Shown here one piece after another: positions 45,180 to 55,000 of a DNA stretch of 64,000 nucleotides; the stretch's first letter is position 1; each line of letters opens with the position of its first letter. A program made the position numbers and the translations under genes. The stretch lies in contig NZ_FONZ01000002.1 in the NCBI RefSeq assembly GCF_900113055.1, positions 620,001 to 684,000 of the forward strand, in the 5' to 3' direction. Source of the stretch: Flavimobilis marinus (lineage in GTDB: Bacteria > Actinomycetota > Actinomycetes > Actinomycetales > Cellulomonadaceae). Under the pieces are notes generated by a model. The model was not told the origin of the DNA and searched no databases. It saw only the letters and a list, made by a program, of their open reading frames with translations.

Positions 45180-45644
45180 ATGACCTCCTTGCGCGCGTCG
45201 CTCGCCGCTCTGATGGTGATCGTCCTGACGGCAACGGCGTGCGGCTCCGGCGTTCGCGAGGAGAGCCCGAGCCTCGATGAGGCGTCTGCGGTGCTGGCCG
45301 ACATCGTGGGAGCCGCACAGTCCGATCCTGCAGGGCTGTGCGCGTATGCCGCTTCGGAGAACATGTGTCAGACCGCGCTCAAGGACGCTGGACCTCCCCC
45401 ACCCGACGAGCCAGTTGTCCGCTGTGAAGGCACAGTTGCCGCGACGGAGACGAGCAGCGCGGGCCGCATCCTGCAGGTCGAAGGCGCCACCGCCGACGGC
45501 GGCAGCTACAGCACGTCGATGCTCACGTTCTACGACGGCAAGGGTGCCGTCGTAGTGATCAACCCGGTGTACTGGAAGTCGACCGGCATCGGCCTTGGCA
45601 CCGAGCAGATGGCCGACGGCGGGCCGGTCAAGAAGTTCTGCTGA
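45180..45644 (+). CDS. Small predicted lipoprotein
   Basis: A 154-residue protein with an N-terminal signal 'ASLAALMVIVLTATACGSGV', the Cys being a lipidation site. The mature part has two more cysteines ('LCAYAASENMCQTAL') and ends in Cys ('PVKKFC'). I do not recognise the family. Its ATG at 45180 lies 47 bases after the permease stop. It may be the last gene of the iron operon, but a link to iron is not shown. Confidence 0.65.
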   Translation: MTSLRASLAALMVIVLTATACGSGVREESPSLDEASAVLADIVGAAQSDPAGLCAYAASENMCQTALKDAGPPPPDEPVVRCEGTVAATETSSAGRILQVEGATADGGSYSTSMLTFYDGKGAVVVINPVYWKSTGIGLGTEQMADGGPVKKFC

Positions 45645-45707
45645 CGCTCGCCGTGCCCGACGTCTCAGGGGTCGGGTTCATCCTCCACGGCGGCTACGCT
45701 CGGGGGT

Positions 45708-46133
45708 GTGGCAACCTTCTCCTCTGTAACCCGGCAGCACATCCTCCAGGCGATCGCTGAGTATGACGATCGCGGGGTCGAGAGCTTCCTGGGCGTCTAC
45801 GGCTTCACCCCCTCCCGCGGCGACACGCTGGTCCACGAGGGCAAAACGTACGACTCGAGGGCGATCCTCGGGGTCGCACACCGGTACGCGACCGGGCGGG
45901 TCGCGACGGCGGAGGAGTTCGGCGGCGGGAAGTTCGGCGTGGCCGATCTGCTGCGCAAGCGTGGGTTCGAAATCGCCGAGCTGGTCAGGACCGGTGGCGC
46001 CGCAACGCCGGCGAAGGCTCCACGGAAGGCTGCCGCGCCGCGCAAGCCCGCGGTGCCCGAGCGCGTGGCGCCGATCTGCCCGACGTGCTTCATGACGCTG
46101 CCGGGGACTGGGGTCTGCGACAACTGCGGGTAG
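45708..46133 (+). CDS. ScoMcrA-like N-terminal head-domain protein with zinc ribbon
   Basis: A 141-residue protein. Residues 5-92 match the head domain found at the N-terminus of ScoMcrA-type modification-dependent HNH endonucleases: 'ILQAIAEYDDRGVESFLGVYGF', 'YDSRAILGVAHRYATG', 'FGGGKFGVADLLRKRGFEI'. The nuclease and SRA-like reader domains are missing. A basic Ala/Pro/Lys linker follows and a C-terminal zinc ribbon, 'CPTCFMTLPGTGVCDNCG'. The start GTG is at 45708. A paralogue lies at 47565. Next to Zorya, a role in sensing or binding modified nucleic acid is possible but is inference. Confidence 0.72.
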   Translation: MATFSSVTRQHILQAIAEYDDRGVESFLGVYGFTPSRGDTLVHEGKTYDSRAILGVAHRYATGRVATAEEFGGGKFGVADLLRKRGFEIAELVRTGGAATPAKAPRKAAAPRKPAVPERVAPICPTCFMTLPGTGVCDNCG

Positions 46134-46466
46134 GCGGTATGGAATCAGGCGCCCGGTCCAGGTATCGACAACGTCGCCGGAGGACCGACTGGTCTCGGTC
46201 AGTCGGACGCGCTCGTATGGCGAGCGCCGCCACCACCCGCGCGGCAGCACAATGTGCCAGGTCGACCCGACGGGGCCTCGACGGCCCGTTGCGGGATCGC
46301 TATGAAGGAGATCCCGACCGCTTGCTATCGCTCGGGGTCATTGCAGTTGAGCCACATAGGATTCGAGCACTCCTCAAGTCGCAACCTCAGCCACCCGATG
46401 CACTGATTGGCAGCGCGCCAGCGCTGGATGCACGCTCTCTGTCGACCTCAATCGAAGGAACCAGTC
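46134..46466. other. 333-base gap with a degraded-looking stretch
   Basis: No convincing gene. A 44-base segment at 46272-46315 is about 80% identical, in the same orientation, to 36449-36492. It contains a CGGGATC/GATCCCG stem. Open frames here have irregular codon use and look like remnants or chance. The promoter of the 46467 gene should lie near the right end. Confidence 0.4.
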
Positions 46467-47546
46467 GTGTTCGACACCGTGGTCCACGTCGCCAAGACTG
46501 GCGCCTTCACGACGGCCGAGCCGGTAGGCATCTGGCGAGAAGACGGTGCGTTCTACCCCCCAGAGCACGAGCACCGCGGCCCGGCAGGCCACAAGGCGAT
46601 ATATTCGCGACCGCCGTCGATTTCGTGGCGCGAGTGGGCAGAGTGGAAGGTCAAGACGAGCCCGTCCTGGAGAACTCCCGGCGACTTCGGTGTTGGGGCG
46701 CCCCCGGACGCCCCGCTTGACAAGGTCTACGAGGCCGTCCGACAGAGCTTCTTGTCGAGTGCGCAGGCGAAGACAGTGGAGAAGCACGAAGGGCCCGACA
46801 TCGCCATACCACCAGTTCCACCGCACTGGCGGCTGGTGAACGTCGAGTCGTGGTGGATCGCCTCCGAGCTTGTGAGGCGCCATCCAGAACTCGTCGTCTA
46901 CGAGATGCATCCGGGCGGCGGACAGTACGACGTCCTCTCGGTCCGCCGAGCGGACACTGTCGGCGAGGGTTCCATGCGGGAGGCGCACGTGATGCTGAAC
47001 CGCCAGGGCACGATCCAGGTTCACGCGGGGGCCGAGTTCGACACCACGCCGGTAGCGACATGGATGGTAGTCCTGGGCGAAGAGAGCCCACATCATTGGG
47101 TGAAGAAGCTCGAGACAGTCGCCGGATTCGGATCACCGCCCTCCGCGCCTGCCACCACTCGTCGCTCCCTCGCGTTCCGCATCATCGCGCAACTGCTCAC
47201 CACCACGATGCATGACCGTGACCGTTGGGATGCTCGCAACGAGTTCTACGACTCGTCGGGGTCATGGGGATCGAGTCTGCATGGATGGATCGACACGTTC
47301 CCCCTCGCCGCTGAGGACGCTCGGCAGGCCGCTCAGACCTCTTTGCCACACGAGGTCGCCACGAGATTCTGGGGCATCCTCCGGGACGACACAGTTGTCG
47401 CGATGCTCTCCACCGACGGGTGGGGCTACGTCAACGACCGCCGGATCGATCTCATGGCTGCGTACAAAGCAAGCGGGCGTCGGCTCCTCCCAGTGGTCTC
47501 TGAGTTGCTCGCAGCAGTGCCACCAAGCAACAGCGGCCTGCCCTAG
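46467..47546 (+). CDS. Uncharacterised island protein, possible TY-Chap-like domain
   Basis: A 359-residue protein. GTG at 46467 has AAGGA seven bases upstream. The middle segment 'SWWIASELVRRHPELVVYEMHPGGGQYDVLSV' followed by 'AHVMLNRQGTIQVHAGAE' recalls TY-Chap/YbjN-like putative peptide-chaperone domains that occur in bacterial conflict loci. The C-terminal part contains 'TRRSLAFRIIAQLLTTTMHDRDRWDARNEFYDSSG' and a 'DDTVVAMLSTDGWGYVNDRRIDLM' segment. There is no signal or membrane helix. It lies between the two ScoMcrA-like genes. A recognised catalytic motif is lacking, so the domain call is tentative. Confidence 0.55.
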   Translation: MFDTVVHVAKTGAFTTAEPVGIWREDGAFYPPEHEHRGPAGHKAIYSRPPSISWREWAEWKVKTSPSWRTPGDFGVGAPPDAPLDKVYEAVRQSFLSSAQAKTVEKHEGPDIAIPPVPPHWRLVNVESWWIASELVRRHPELVVYEMHPGGGQYDVLSVRRADTVGEGSMREAHVMLNRQGTIQVHAGAEFDTTPVATWMVVLGEESPHHWVKKLETVAGFGSPPSAPATTRRSLAFRIIAQLLTTTMHDRDRWDARNEFYDSSGSWGSSLHGWIDTFPLAAEDARQAAQTSLPHEVATRFWGILRDDTVVAMLSTDGWGYVNDRRIDLMAAYKASGRRLLPVVSELLAAVPPSNSGLP

Positions 47547-47564
47547 AGTCGCTGGATCACCGAT

Positions 47565-47864
47565 ATGGCAGCGATCGAGCGAGACGACGTCGTTCAGGCA
47601 GTGTTCGAGTACGACCGTCTGGGCACCCCCGTCGTCCTGCGGCAGTACGGATTCAGGACATCGCAGGGCTACGACGTAGTGCACGAGGCGAGCGACTACC
47701 CCTCGAAGGCAGTCGTTGGTGTCGCTCACCGGTATGCGACCGGAGAACTCGCCTCGTCGAGGTCCTTCGACGGAGGCAAGCGCGGGGCCGCGCGGATCCT
47801 TCGGGACCTCGGGTTCACCGTGACCGACCCCACCAACGACGCCATGGCACTTACGGAGAACTAG
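47565..47864 (+). CDS. Stand-alone ScoMcrA-like head-domain protein
   Basis: A 99-residue protein consisting almost entirely of the ScoMcrA-like head domain: 'VVQAVFEYDRLGTPVVLRQYGF', 'YPSKAVVGVAHRYATGEL', 'FDGGKRGAARILRDLGFTV'. It is clearly related to the protein at 45708 (shared 'GVAHRYATG' and 'GGK.G...LR..GF') but has no zinc ribbon. There are only 18 bases after the stop of the 359-residue gene, so the two are probably co-transcribed. It precedes zorA by 213 bases. A DNA-binding or regulatory role is inference. Confidence 0.72.
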   Translation: MAAIERDDVVQAVFEYDRLGTPVVLRQYGFRTSQGYDVVHEASDYPSKAVVGVAHRYATGELASSRSFDGGKRGAARILRDLGFTVTDPTNDAMALTEN

Positions 47865-48077
47865 CAAGCCCCTGGGCATCGCTCGCGTGCGATCGCCAAG
47901 TTCAGCCGCACTCCCCGTACGACCGTCGCTTGACCTCAAGAACGCCGCGGATTCGACCGATATCGCCATGACAGTACTGCACGCATCGCTGGCTGGGCTC
48001 TCCTGTACGCCCCCCGCTCGTGCGCACAGGCTTGCGGCGCCCTCGGGGTGCCCATCACGAACGTTGGAGGCATCACG

Positions 48078-49766
48078 GTGGACGACGGCAGTCTTGGCGG
48101 TGTGTGGGAGCTCCTGCTTCCTCGCTTCGGCGAAATCACGGGCGGTACCGTCGAGGCGCTGACGCCGATCCTCGTGCTCATCATCTGGGTCGCGGCTGGC
48201 TGTGCCATCGGCTTCGCGAGCGTGCAGTATCACCGCGGAGTTGGGGCGATACGCGAAATCAAGTCACTCGTCGACGGGCGACGAGTCGAGGATCTCCTGG
48301 CACACCGGAACGAAGTCCTCCAGGAAGCAAGCACCAAATCAGACGTCGCCGCGAACGCGTGGCGCGAGTTCGACGAGACACTCGTGCTCGAAGGCGGGCG
48401 CCTCTACAACACCCTCGCCGCGGAAGAGTTCTTCCATGAGCAGGTGTTCGCGCCCCGTCTCGTGGGCAACCGGTTCCTCCACGCCATCCCGACCGTCCTC
48501 ACCACTCTCGGACTCCTGGGCACTTTCGCCGGACTGACCATCGGGCTGCGCGGGATCGAGCTCGGCAGCAGCGGCGACGAGCTCCGCAGCGGCATTCAGG
48601 TGCTCGTCGAAGGCGCAGCACTCGGATTCACCGCGTCCCTCTGGGGCGTGTTCATGAGCCTCGTGGTCAACGTGACCGAGCGGCTGCTCGAGCGCGGCGT
48701 AGTCACGAGGACGCGCGCCTTGCAGACCACGATCGACAAGTTCTTCCAGCTTCGCTCCCCCGAGCAGTCTCTGTCGGACATCGCCACCCACACGGGTGAA
48801 TCAGAGAAGGCGTTGCAAGTCCTCCACGAGAAGATCGGCAGCGCACTGCAGGAGTCGGTCGCCAGGGTCGGCGCACAGACGGAGCGGGCGATCAGCGACG
48901 CGATCACGAGCACGCTGGCGCCCGTCATGGAGAACCTTGCCGAGCGCGCCGCCAACCAGTCTGCCGACGTCTTTCAAGCCGTCTCTGCCCAGCTCACCGG
49001 CACGTTCGAGAAGATGGGCTTGTCCCTTGCGGAAGAGCTCAGCCGGTCGGCAGGCCAGATGCGGGCGACCCTCGACTACATGGGCGAGCAACTCGCGCGC
49101 CAGGCCGATCAGCACCTCACGCAGATGACTGCCATGCAAGAGGCGTCGGTCCAGCAGCTGGCCGATCTGCGCGCGGCGACGGCCGAGCAGATGACGATGC
49201 TCCAGGACGCGCTTCCGCGCGTGATCACAGGTCTCGACAGCGCTGCCAGCCGCATCGGTAGCGCGACGGAAGGCTTCGCCGGTGTCGCCGGCGCGCTCGC
49301 TGGCGCGACGGACGAACTGCGCAATACAAGTACGTCTCTGGGCACGATGTTGACCTCGGCAGTCGGGTCGATGGACGAGCTGGCATCGAAGACCTCCGCT
49401 GCCGCCATGACCCTGACCACTCAGCACCAGGCGGTCGAACAGCTTCTGACGACCACACTCTCGGCGAGCCAGAGTCTGACGGCGGTCTCCGAGTCGCTGC
49501 GTGGGGGCTTCACCGGGATGAGCGCCGCCCAGCAAGCATTCCTCGCGGACCTGGAGAAGACCCTGCACCGTCAGTCCGCGGAGATGGCCGCGTGGCTCGC
49601 CGCGTACTCGGACGAGGTCAGCAAGCACACGACCCGCCGCATGGACGAGTGGAACACGCAGACGTCGCGATTTACGTCTGAGATGGTCAGCGCGACGAAG
49701 GCGATGTCAGACGCGATCGACGAGATGGGCAGTCGCTCGCAGCCTGCCGGGGTGATCCAACCTTGA
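48078..49766 (+). CDS. zorA: Zorya anti-phage system protein ZorA
   Basis: A 562-residue inner-membrane motor-like protein of the MotA/TolQ/ExbB fold. Membrane segments are 'ALTPILVLIIWVAAGCAIGFA', 'IPTVLTTLGLLGTFAGLTIGL' (the MotA-type TxxLLGTxxG signature) and 'GAALGFTASLWGVFMSLVVNV'. After about residue 220 comes a long coiled-coil tail rich in Ala, Gln, Ser and Thr, the intracellular tail of ZorA that links membrane sensing to the effectors. GTG at 48078 is preferred, with GGAGG seven bases upstream; the longer GTG at 48048 lacks such a site. It is followed by zorB with a TTGA overlap. Confidence 0.93.
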   Translation: MDDGSLGGVWELLLPRFGEITGGTVEALTPILVLIIWVAAGCAIGFASVQYHRGVGAIREIKSLVDGRRVEDLLAHRNEVLQEASTKSDVAANAWREFDETLVLEGGRLYNTLAAEEFFHEQVFAPRLVGNRFLHAIPTVLTTLGLLGTFAGLTIGLRGIELGSSGDELRSGIQVLVEGAALGFTASLWGVFMSLVVNVTERLLERGVVTRTRALQTTIDKFFQLRSPEQSLSDIATHTGESEKALQVLHEKIGSALQESVARVGAQTERAISDAITSTLAPVMENLAERAANQSADVFQAVSAQLTGTFEKMGLSLAEELSRSAGQMRATLDYMGEQLARQADQHLTQMTAMQEASVQQLADLRAATAEQMTMLQDALPRVITGLDSAASRIGSATEGFAGVAGALAGATDELRNTSTSLGTMLTSAVGSMDELASKTSAAAMTLTTQHQAVEQLLTTTLSASQSLTAVSESLRGGFTGMSAAQQAFLADLEKTLHRQSAEMAAWLAAYSDEVSKHTTRRMDEWNTQTSRFTSEMVSATKAMSDAIDEMGSRSQPAGVIQP

Positions 49767-50551
49767 GTCGCCGGCTTCTTAACCGCCGCCGGGCAGTCGA
49801 GTCGAGCGAGGAGACCGTGTGGATCTCGTTCTCCGACCTCATGACGGCGCTGCTCGCGGTGTTCATGCTCGCAGCCGTCGCCCTCGTGTTCACTCTCACT
49901 CAGGAACAGGATGCGCTCGCCGAGGTTCGAATCGAGGCCGAGGCAGCAAAGGCCCGCGGGGACCGCTTCGATGACCTCCTGGGCACGTTGGGCACGTCGG
50001 AGCGAGTGCGCTCCGAGATGGTTCTCGAGGTCCAACGCGCTCTGGCCGAGCGCGGGATTGAGGTAGAGGTCGACCCAGCTTCATCGGTGATCCGTGTCCC
50101 GGTCGACCTGCTCGGTTTCGAGAGCGGCTCCTCGGACATCCAGCCGCGGTACCGCTCCAGTGCTCTGGAAATCGGAGAAGTGATCGCCGAGGTGCTCACC
50201 ACTGACGAGCGGTACAAGCAGCTCGACACTGTCTTCGTCGAAGGTCACACCGACGACGTACCGATGGAAGGCTTGCACGGCGGCAACTGGGGACTGTCTG
50301 CCAACAGAGCTATCTCGCTGTGGCGCCTGTGGGAGGACGACCTTCGGGTAGACCTCGGCGAGCTAGCCGGGCCAACCGGAGAACGCCTGTTTTCCGTCTC
50401 CGGGTACGCCGATACTAGGCCCGTGAGCACCGGGAAAAAGTCTGAGTCTTCACGCGCGGCCAACCGGCGCATCGACATCCGCTTCACTGAGCACAAGCTC
50501 TCCCAGGAAGACCTGAGTGAGTTGCGTGACGGCACGGATGAGGCGCCGTAG
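49763..50551 (+). CDS. zorB: Zorya anti-phage system protein ZorB
   Basis: A 262-residue MotB-like stator protein. A single membrane helix holds the ion-carrying Asp ('VWISFSDLMTALLAVFMLAAVALVF'). The C-terminal OmpA-type peptidoglycan-binding domain shows 'LLGFESGSSDIQPRY', 'VFVEGHTDDVPMEG', 'NWGLSANRAISLWRL' and 'SSRAANRRIDIRF'. ZorA5-ZorB2 is the proton-driven rotary complex anchored to the cell wall. TTG at 49763 gives the basic N-terminal cytoplasmic tail expected of the family, while later starts would remove it. Overlap with zorA is four bases. Confidence 0.94.
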   Translation: MSRRLLNRRRAVESSEETVWISFSDLMTALLAVFMLAAVALVFTLTQEQDALAEVRIEAEAAKARGDRFDDLLGTLGTSERVRSEMVLEVQRALAERGIEVEVDPASSVIRVPVDLLGFESGSSDIQPRYRSSALEIGEVIAEVLTTDERYKQLDTVFVEGHTDDVPMEGLHGGNWGLSANRAISLWRLWEDDLRVDLGELAGPTGERLFSVSGYADTRPVSTGKKSESSRAANRRIDIRFTEHKLSQEDLSELRDGTDEAP

Positions 50552-50553
50552 CC

Positions 50554-52056
50554 GTGAAGATCGTCGAACTCCCTCCCATTCCCACGCCCGCTTTCCAGCC
50601 CTGGGCGTCTGAGGTTGTGGACGGTTGGAAGGCACGCACCAGCGCCACCGTCGACCTTGGGCGTCGCGCCGGAATGGGACGGAACTACGAAGCGCTGGTC
50701 GCCGAAGTTCGCGCCCTTCTGCTCGGCGGCCAATGGCAGATCGTCGACGTTCGACTCTCCGAACGTCGCTTTGCTCGGGCACTGATCTCCGCCTGGTCCG
50801 AGGACGAGCCACTCGCCCGGAAGACGATGACCGTCGAGGCCGTTACGCGCGTCCGGACTGGTGCTCAGTTGTCGCGGTTGGCGACCATCCAGGCTGCCAC
50901 CTTGTACGCCGAGCACTTCGACCGGTTGGACGACTGGGCGCCGGGGCTCTTCGCAGCGGTTCGGGACCTTGTCTGGCATGCAGTCCAATGCCAGCCCACG
51001 CGGCAGCGCGCGGACGTCGTCGAGGCGCTCCGAGCCAACGCTCCCTACTTCGCGGACAAGGGCGCGCCCAGTGCCCTGGCGCGTGACCTCGTCGCCGCGG
51101 ACGCCGACCTGTACGCATGGTTCAAGCGCCACCACATCGGCTGGTGGCTCGACCTACGCCTGGGCAGGATCGCGCGGGACCACTTCTACCTAGCCCAGAT
51201 CGCGGCCGCCGACGCCGAGCAACGCGAACACGCGTTCTTGGAGGTGGTCACGCAGGAAGTCATGGCTCGCCAGCAGACAGAGGACACCGACGAGAACGGC
51301 TTGTACTTCGGCCACTACGTACTCGGCGCCCTCACCGCGAAGACGACGAAGCGGCCGAGCGAGGCATGGCTCGCTGCCACGATGTCCTTCGCCGGCGACC
51401 CACGCATGCGCAACACGGCCCAGTGGCAAACGTGGTGGGCCCCCATACCGGATGAGAGCCGCCAGCGCGCCGTGCGCTGGCTGCAAGGACTCGACCTACG
51501 CGCCTTCTTGAACGGCGTGCAGAACTACGCTGACCGAACCGGCAACGACGACATGAAGCGGATGCTGGAGCGACGCGCCAGGCTGCTGCTCGGCCTGTAC
51601 GAACAGGACCGGATCGAAGATGTTCGGCTGGTCCTCGGAGACGAGATCCGTCGTTACATTGAGTCGAGCACGACGATCCCCGTGCACGACGTCGCACGCC
51701 TGTCGGACTCTGCCAAGCGTGATACGGCAGTGATCTATGTCAATTGCGGCGACTTCTCGCTTGTTGAAGGTTCACATTCCTTCCAGCTCCACACCTACGT
51801 CGGCGACGACGGTGTCCCCGAAATCGCTGACCGGCGTCGCCGCTCGTTCACTCTCGACGATCTTCGCGACCTCTACCCCGCCCGCCACCAGCGGCGACAC
51901 GGCATCGATTCACACGAGGCCGTTCGCCATCAGGGCTTCGCATGGGTCGTCACCACGCTCGCCTTCCTGTACGCGCACGGCATCCGGCTGGACGAGCGGG
52001 CACTCCTCAGTCAATACGACTATGCAGACCTCTGCCGCCGACGAGGATGGTACTGA
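50554..52056 (+). CDS. zorC: Zorya type I effector ZorC (EH-signature protein)
   Basis: A 500-residue, mainly helical cytoplasmic protein with no membrane helix. Position and length fit ZorC of type I Zorya, a DNA-binding helper that works with ZorD at invading DNA. The region 'WQTWWAPIPDESRQRAVRWLQGLDLRAFLNGVQ' and the downstream 'MLERRARLLLGLYEQDRI' correspond to the EH-signature area as I remember it. The assignment relies largely on gene order. GTG at 50554 follows the zorB stop by two bases, and zorD follows directly. Confidence 0.86.
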   Translation: MKIVELPPIPTPAFQPWASEVVDGWKARTSATVDLGRRAGMGRNYEALVAEVRALLLGGQWQIVDVRLSERRFARALISAWSEDEPLARKTMTVEAVTRVRTGAQLSRLATIQAATLYAEHFDRLDDWAPGLFAAVRDLVWHAVQCQPTRQRADVVEALRANAPYFADKGAPSALARDLVAADADLYAWFKRHHIGWWLDLRLGRIARDHFYLAQIAAADAEQREHAFLEVVTQEVMARQQTEDTDENGLYFGHYVLGALTAKTTKRPSEAWLAATMSFAGDPRMRNTAQWQTWWAPIPDESRQRAVRWLQGLDLRAFLNGVQNYADRTGNDDMKRMLERRARLLLGLYEQDRIEDVRLVLGDEIRRYIESSTTIPVHDVARLSDSAKRDTAVIYVNCGDFSLVEGSHSFQLHTYVGDDGVPEIADRRRRSFTLDDLRDLYPARHQRRHGIDSHEAVRHQGFAWVVTTLAFLYAHGIRLDERALLSQYDYADLCRRRGWY

Positions 52057-52058
52057 CC

Positions 52059-55000
52059 ATGGGCTTCATCGACCGACTCCGTCGCCGCACGCTCGTGCCC
52101 GACGACGAGTTCTCGCCCATGCCGGGCTTCCGCATCGAGTTCGGTGACGTCACCCGCTTCATCACCGATTCGCAGACGCTCGCCCTGATGCGCGAGGGGC
52201 AGGCTCAGCGCAGCGCACAGGAGCAGTTCCTCGTGCTCGACATGCTCACTGAGCAGGGGCGGGCCGAGCACACCGACGATGGCTTCGCGGCTCCTGCACC
52301 CGAAGTCGCACGTTTGGACGATGCCGACGCCGCAGCACTCGGCCTGCCACCCCGATTCAGCGGTGACGTTCTCGCGTCCGTCCATCGTTGGACGGCGGCT
52401 CCGGACTTCCGGGTCGACGTGCTGCTCAAGGGTGATGGCCACCCCGAGGCTCCGCAACGTCGCGGTCCCGTCGTTCGGGTTGACGGCGCGACCTATCGCA
52501 CCAGCCTGCCTCTGCTCCGCACCCTCAACGCCCTGGAGGAGCACGCTCGTGAAGTCGAAGCGGGATGGTCGGAGATCGCGAATGTCCGTCTCGTCGCGCA
52601 CCTCCAGGAAGCACGCGAGCTCGCAGAGCACGCTGACGACCCCGCTGACCGCGACCCGAAGCTGAGGTTCACGCTCGGGTCGCTTGACCGCTTCACCACG
52701 ATCCGACCAACGAGCGTCAGCATCACGGCGACTCCCCAGCCAGACGGCTCGCTCACGATCGAGCCGGACCTCGGACCGAGCGTGGACCGCGATCAGGTCG
52801 CCAGTCGCTGGCACCACCTCAACAAGCCCGACGGTCAACCAGGATCGCCTCAAGACCGGTCAGAAACCGGAGGCGGGATTCTCCGTGCCGACGAGACGCT
52901 CGTGCTTCTCGATCCTAGGCAAGTCACGGCGATCCGAGAGGTGCAACGACGCCCTCGCATCGCCGCCGAGGACGTCGCGACATTCCTCAAGGCTCCTGGG
53001 GACTTCTATGACCCCGCGCTCGTCGACGTCGATATTCGTTTCAGCGTGCGCGTCGCAGGGCTCGGTGTCATCGCTCCCCTCAGCTTCAACGAAGCTGCCA
53101 CCTCCGGCCTGGACTGGTTCTCCGAGCTCGGAACCGTGTCGCCGCCCGAGGTTCTCGCCGGCGTAGGTGCATCACCCGTCGAGGTCGAGGACATCGAGCG
53201 AACCGTGACCGAGGCGTGGAGTCGCGGGGACTCGCACGTGGCCGTGGAAGAACAGCTCGTCGATGTCGCCGACCACAGCCGCGTCGAGCGCGCACTCGCT
53301 GCTTCCCGCGAACGAGTGGCATCGCTGGCAGCCGCACACGACCTCGACGCTGTTGGCTCCACGCCCGACGACGACGCCGTCGACCCGCCTGAAGGCGACG
53401 GTCCGCAAGTCACGGTCGGCATGCATATCCGGGATGCAAGCCACATGGCCACAGCTCTGCGTGATCGTGCGGAACAGGCGGTGGCAGCTGTTCCTGTCGA
53501 TTACGAGAACCTCGCGCTCACGCCGTTCCTCCACCAGCGCGAGGGTATCGAGTGGATGACGGGCCTCATGAGTTCAGCGCTGACGGCTGCCCCCGCGGAT
53601 CCCACCCGCGTCCAAGGCGCGCTGCTCGCGGATGACATGGGTCTGGGAAAGACCTTCATGACGCTCGTGGCGCTCGCAGAGGTCGATCGGCTCCAGCGAT
53701 CGACGGGAGCGACCCGCCTGCCTACGCTCGCGGTCATGCCCGCAGCTCTGCTGGAGAACTGGCTCAAAGAAATCGAGAAGACGTTCGGCACCCCCGAGGG
53801 ACCATTCGACGACATCGTCCCCCTCCGAGGAACCGGGGTCACCGACTACCGGGTTCGGGGCGCACGCAGGGAGACAGCCGCGGCCGTCGACGACCTCGAC
53901 GTGCACGGCATGGTGCGCCCAGATCGGATCAAGGCGAGCCTGCGGATCGGCGAAGCTTGGAAGGACGCACGGCTCGACCGTCCTGGCGTTCTCGTCCTCA
54001 CCACGTACGAAACTCTGCGTCGTTACCAGGTGTCACTCGGCGCCGTCGAGTGGGGCGTCGTCGTCTTCGACGAAGCCCAGAACATCAAGAATCCCGAGAC
54101 GCTCGCCAGCCGCGCAGCCAAGGGCCTCCAAGCCCGATTCAAGCTGCTCGCGACCGGGACTCCGGTTGAGAACTCGCTACGCGACTTCTGGTCGCTGCTC
54201 GACACCGCCCAGCCCGGCCTGCTGGGAACCTGGAAGCAGTTCCAGGAGACGTGGGACTCCCCCATGAAGGCCGCTGGAGGCGACGAGCACCAGCGCTTGG
54301 GGCGCGCCCTCCGAGACGCCGTAGGCAACTTCATGCTGCGCCGCGTCAAGGAGGACCACCTCGTCGATCTTCCAGCGAAGCACCTCCACGAGTACCGGAC
54401 ACTCATGCCGTCTGTGCAGCAGGACGCCTACGACGCCGTCATGGCGGAGCACCATGGGCGCAAGGGTGAGAAGGGCGCAGCGCTCGCGACTCTGCATGGC
54501 CTGGCGACGGTGTCACTGCACCCAGGGCTCCTCACCCGGCTCGACGGGGACCCATCCCGCATCGCTGACTCGGCTCGCACCCTCGTCACGGTCGAGACCA
54601 TCCTCGATGGGATCCGAAGCCGCGGTGAGAAGGCCATCGTCTTTGCGAAGCGCAAGGAGCTTCAACGCGTCCTCGCACTATGGCTTGGCGAGCGCTACGG
54701 GCTGCGCGTGAACGTCGTCAATGGCGACACGGCAGCGAGTGGGACTGGACGCGAGTCGCGCATGGGAAGAATCCGAGCATTCGAGGACCGGCCAGGATTC
54801 AACGTGATCATCATGTCGCCCCTCGCTGCGGGCGTGGGACTGACCGTGGTCGGCGCGAACCATGCGATCCACCTCGAGCGTCATTGGAACCCCGCCAAGG
54901 AGGCGCAGGCGACCGACCGCATCTATCGAATCGGCCAGACGCGCGAGGTGCACGTGCACTACCCAATAGCGCTGCACCCGAGCGTCGACTCGTTCGACGT

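Noticed and set aside
43708-45318. 536-residue minus-strand frame opposite the siderophore permease
   Set aside because: His/Arg/Pro-rich composition typical of antisense to a hydrophobic high-GC gene, and the plus-strand FecCD fusion is certain.
46134-46466. A small gene between the first head-domain gene and the 359-residue gene
   Set aside because: Open frames here lack a ribosome site and normal third-position G/C bias.
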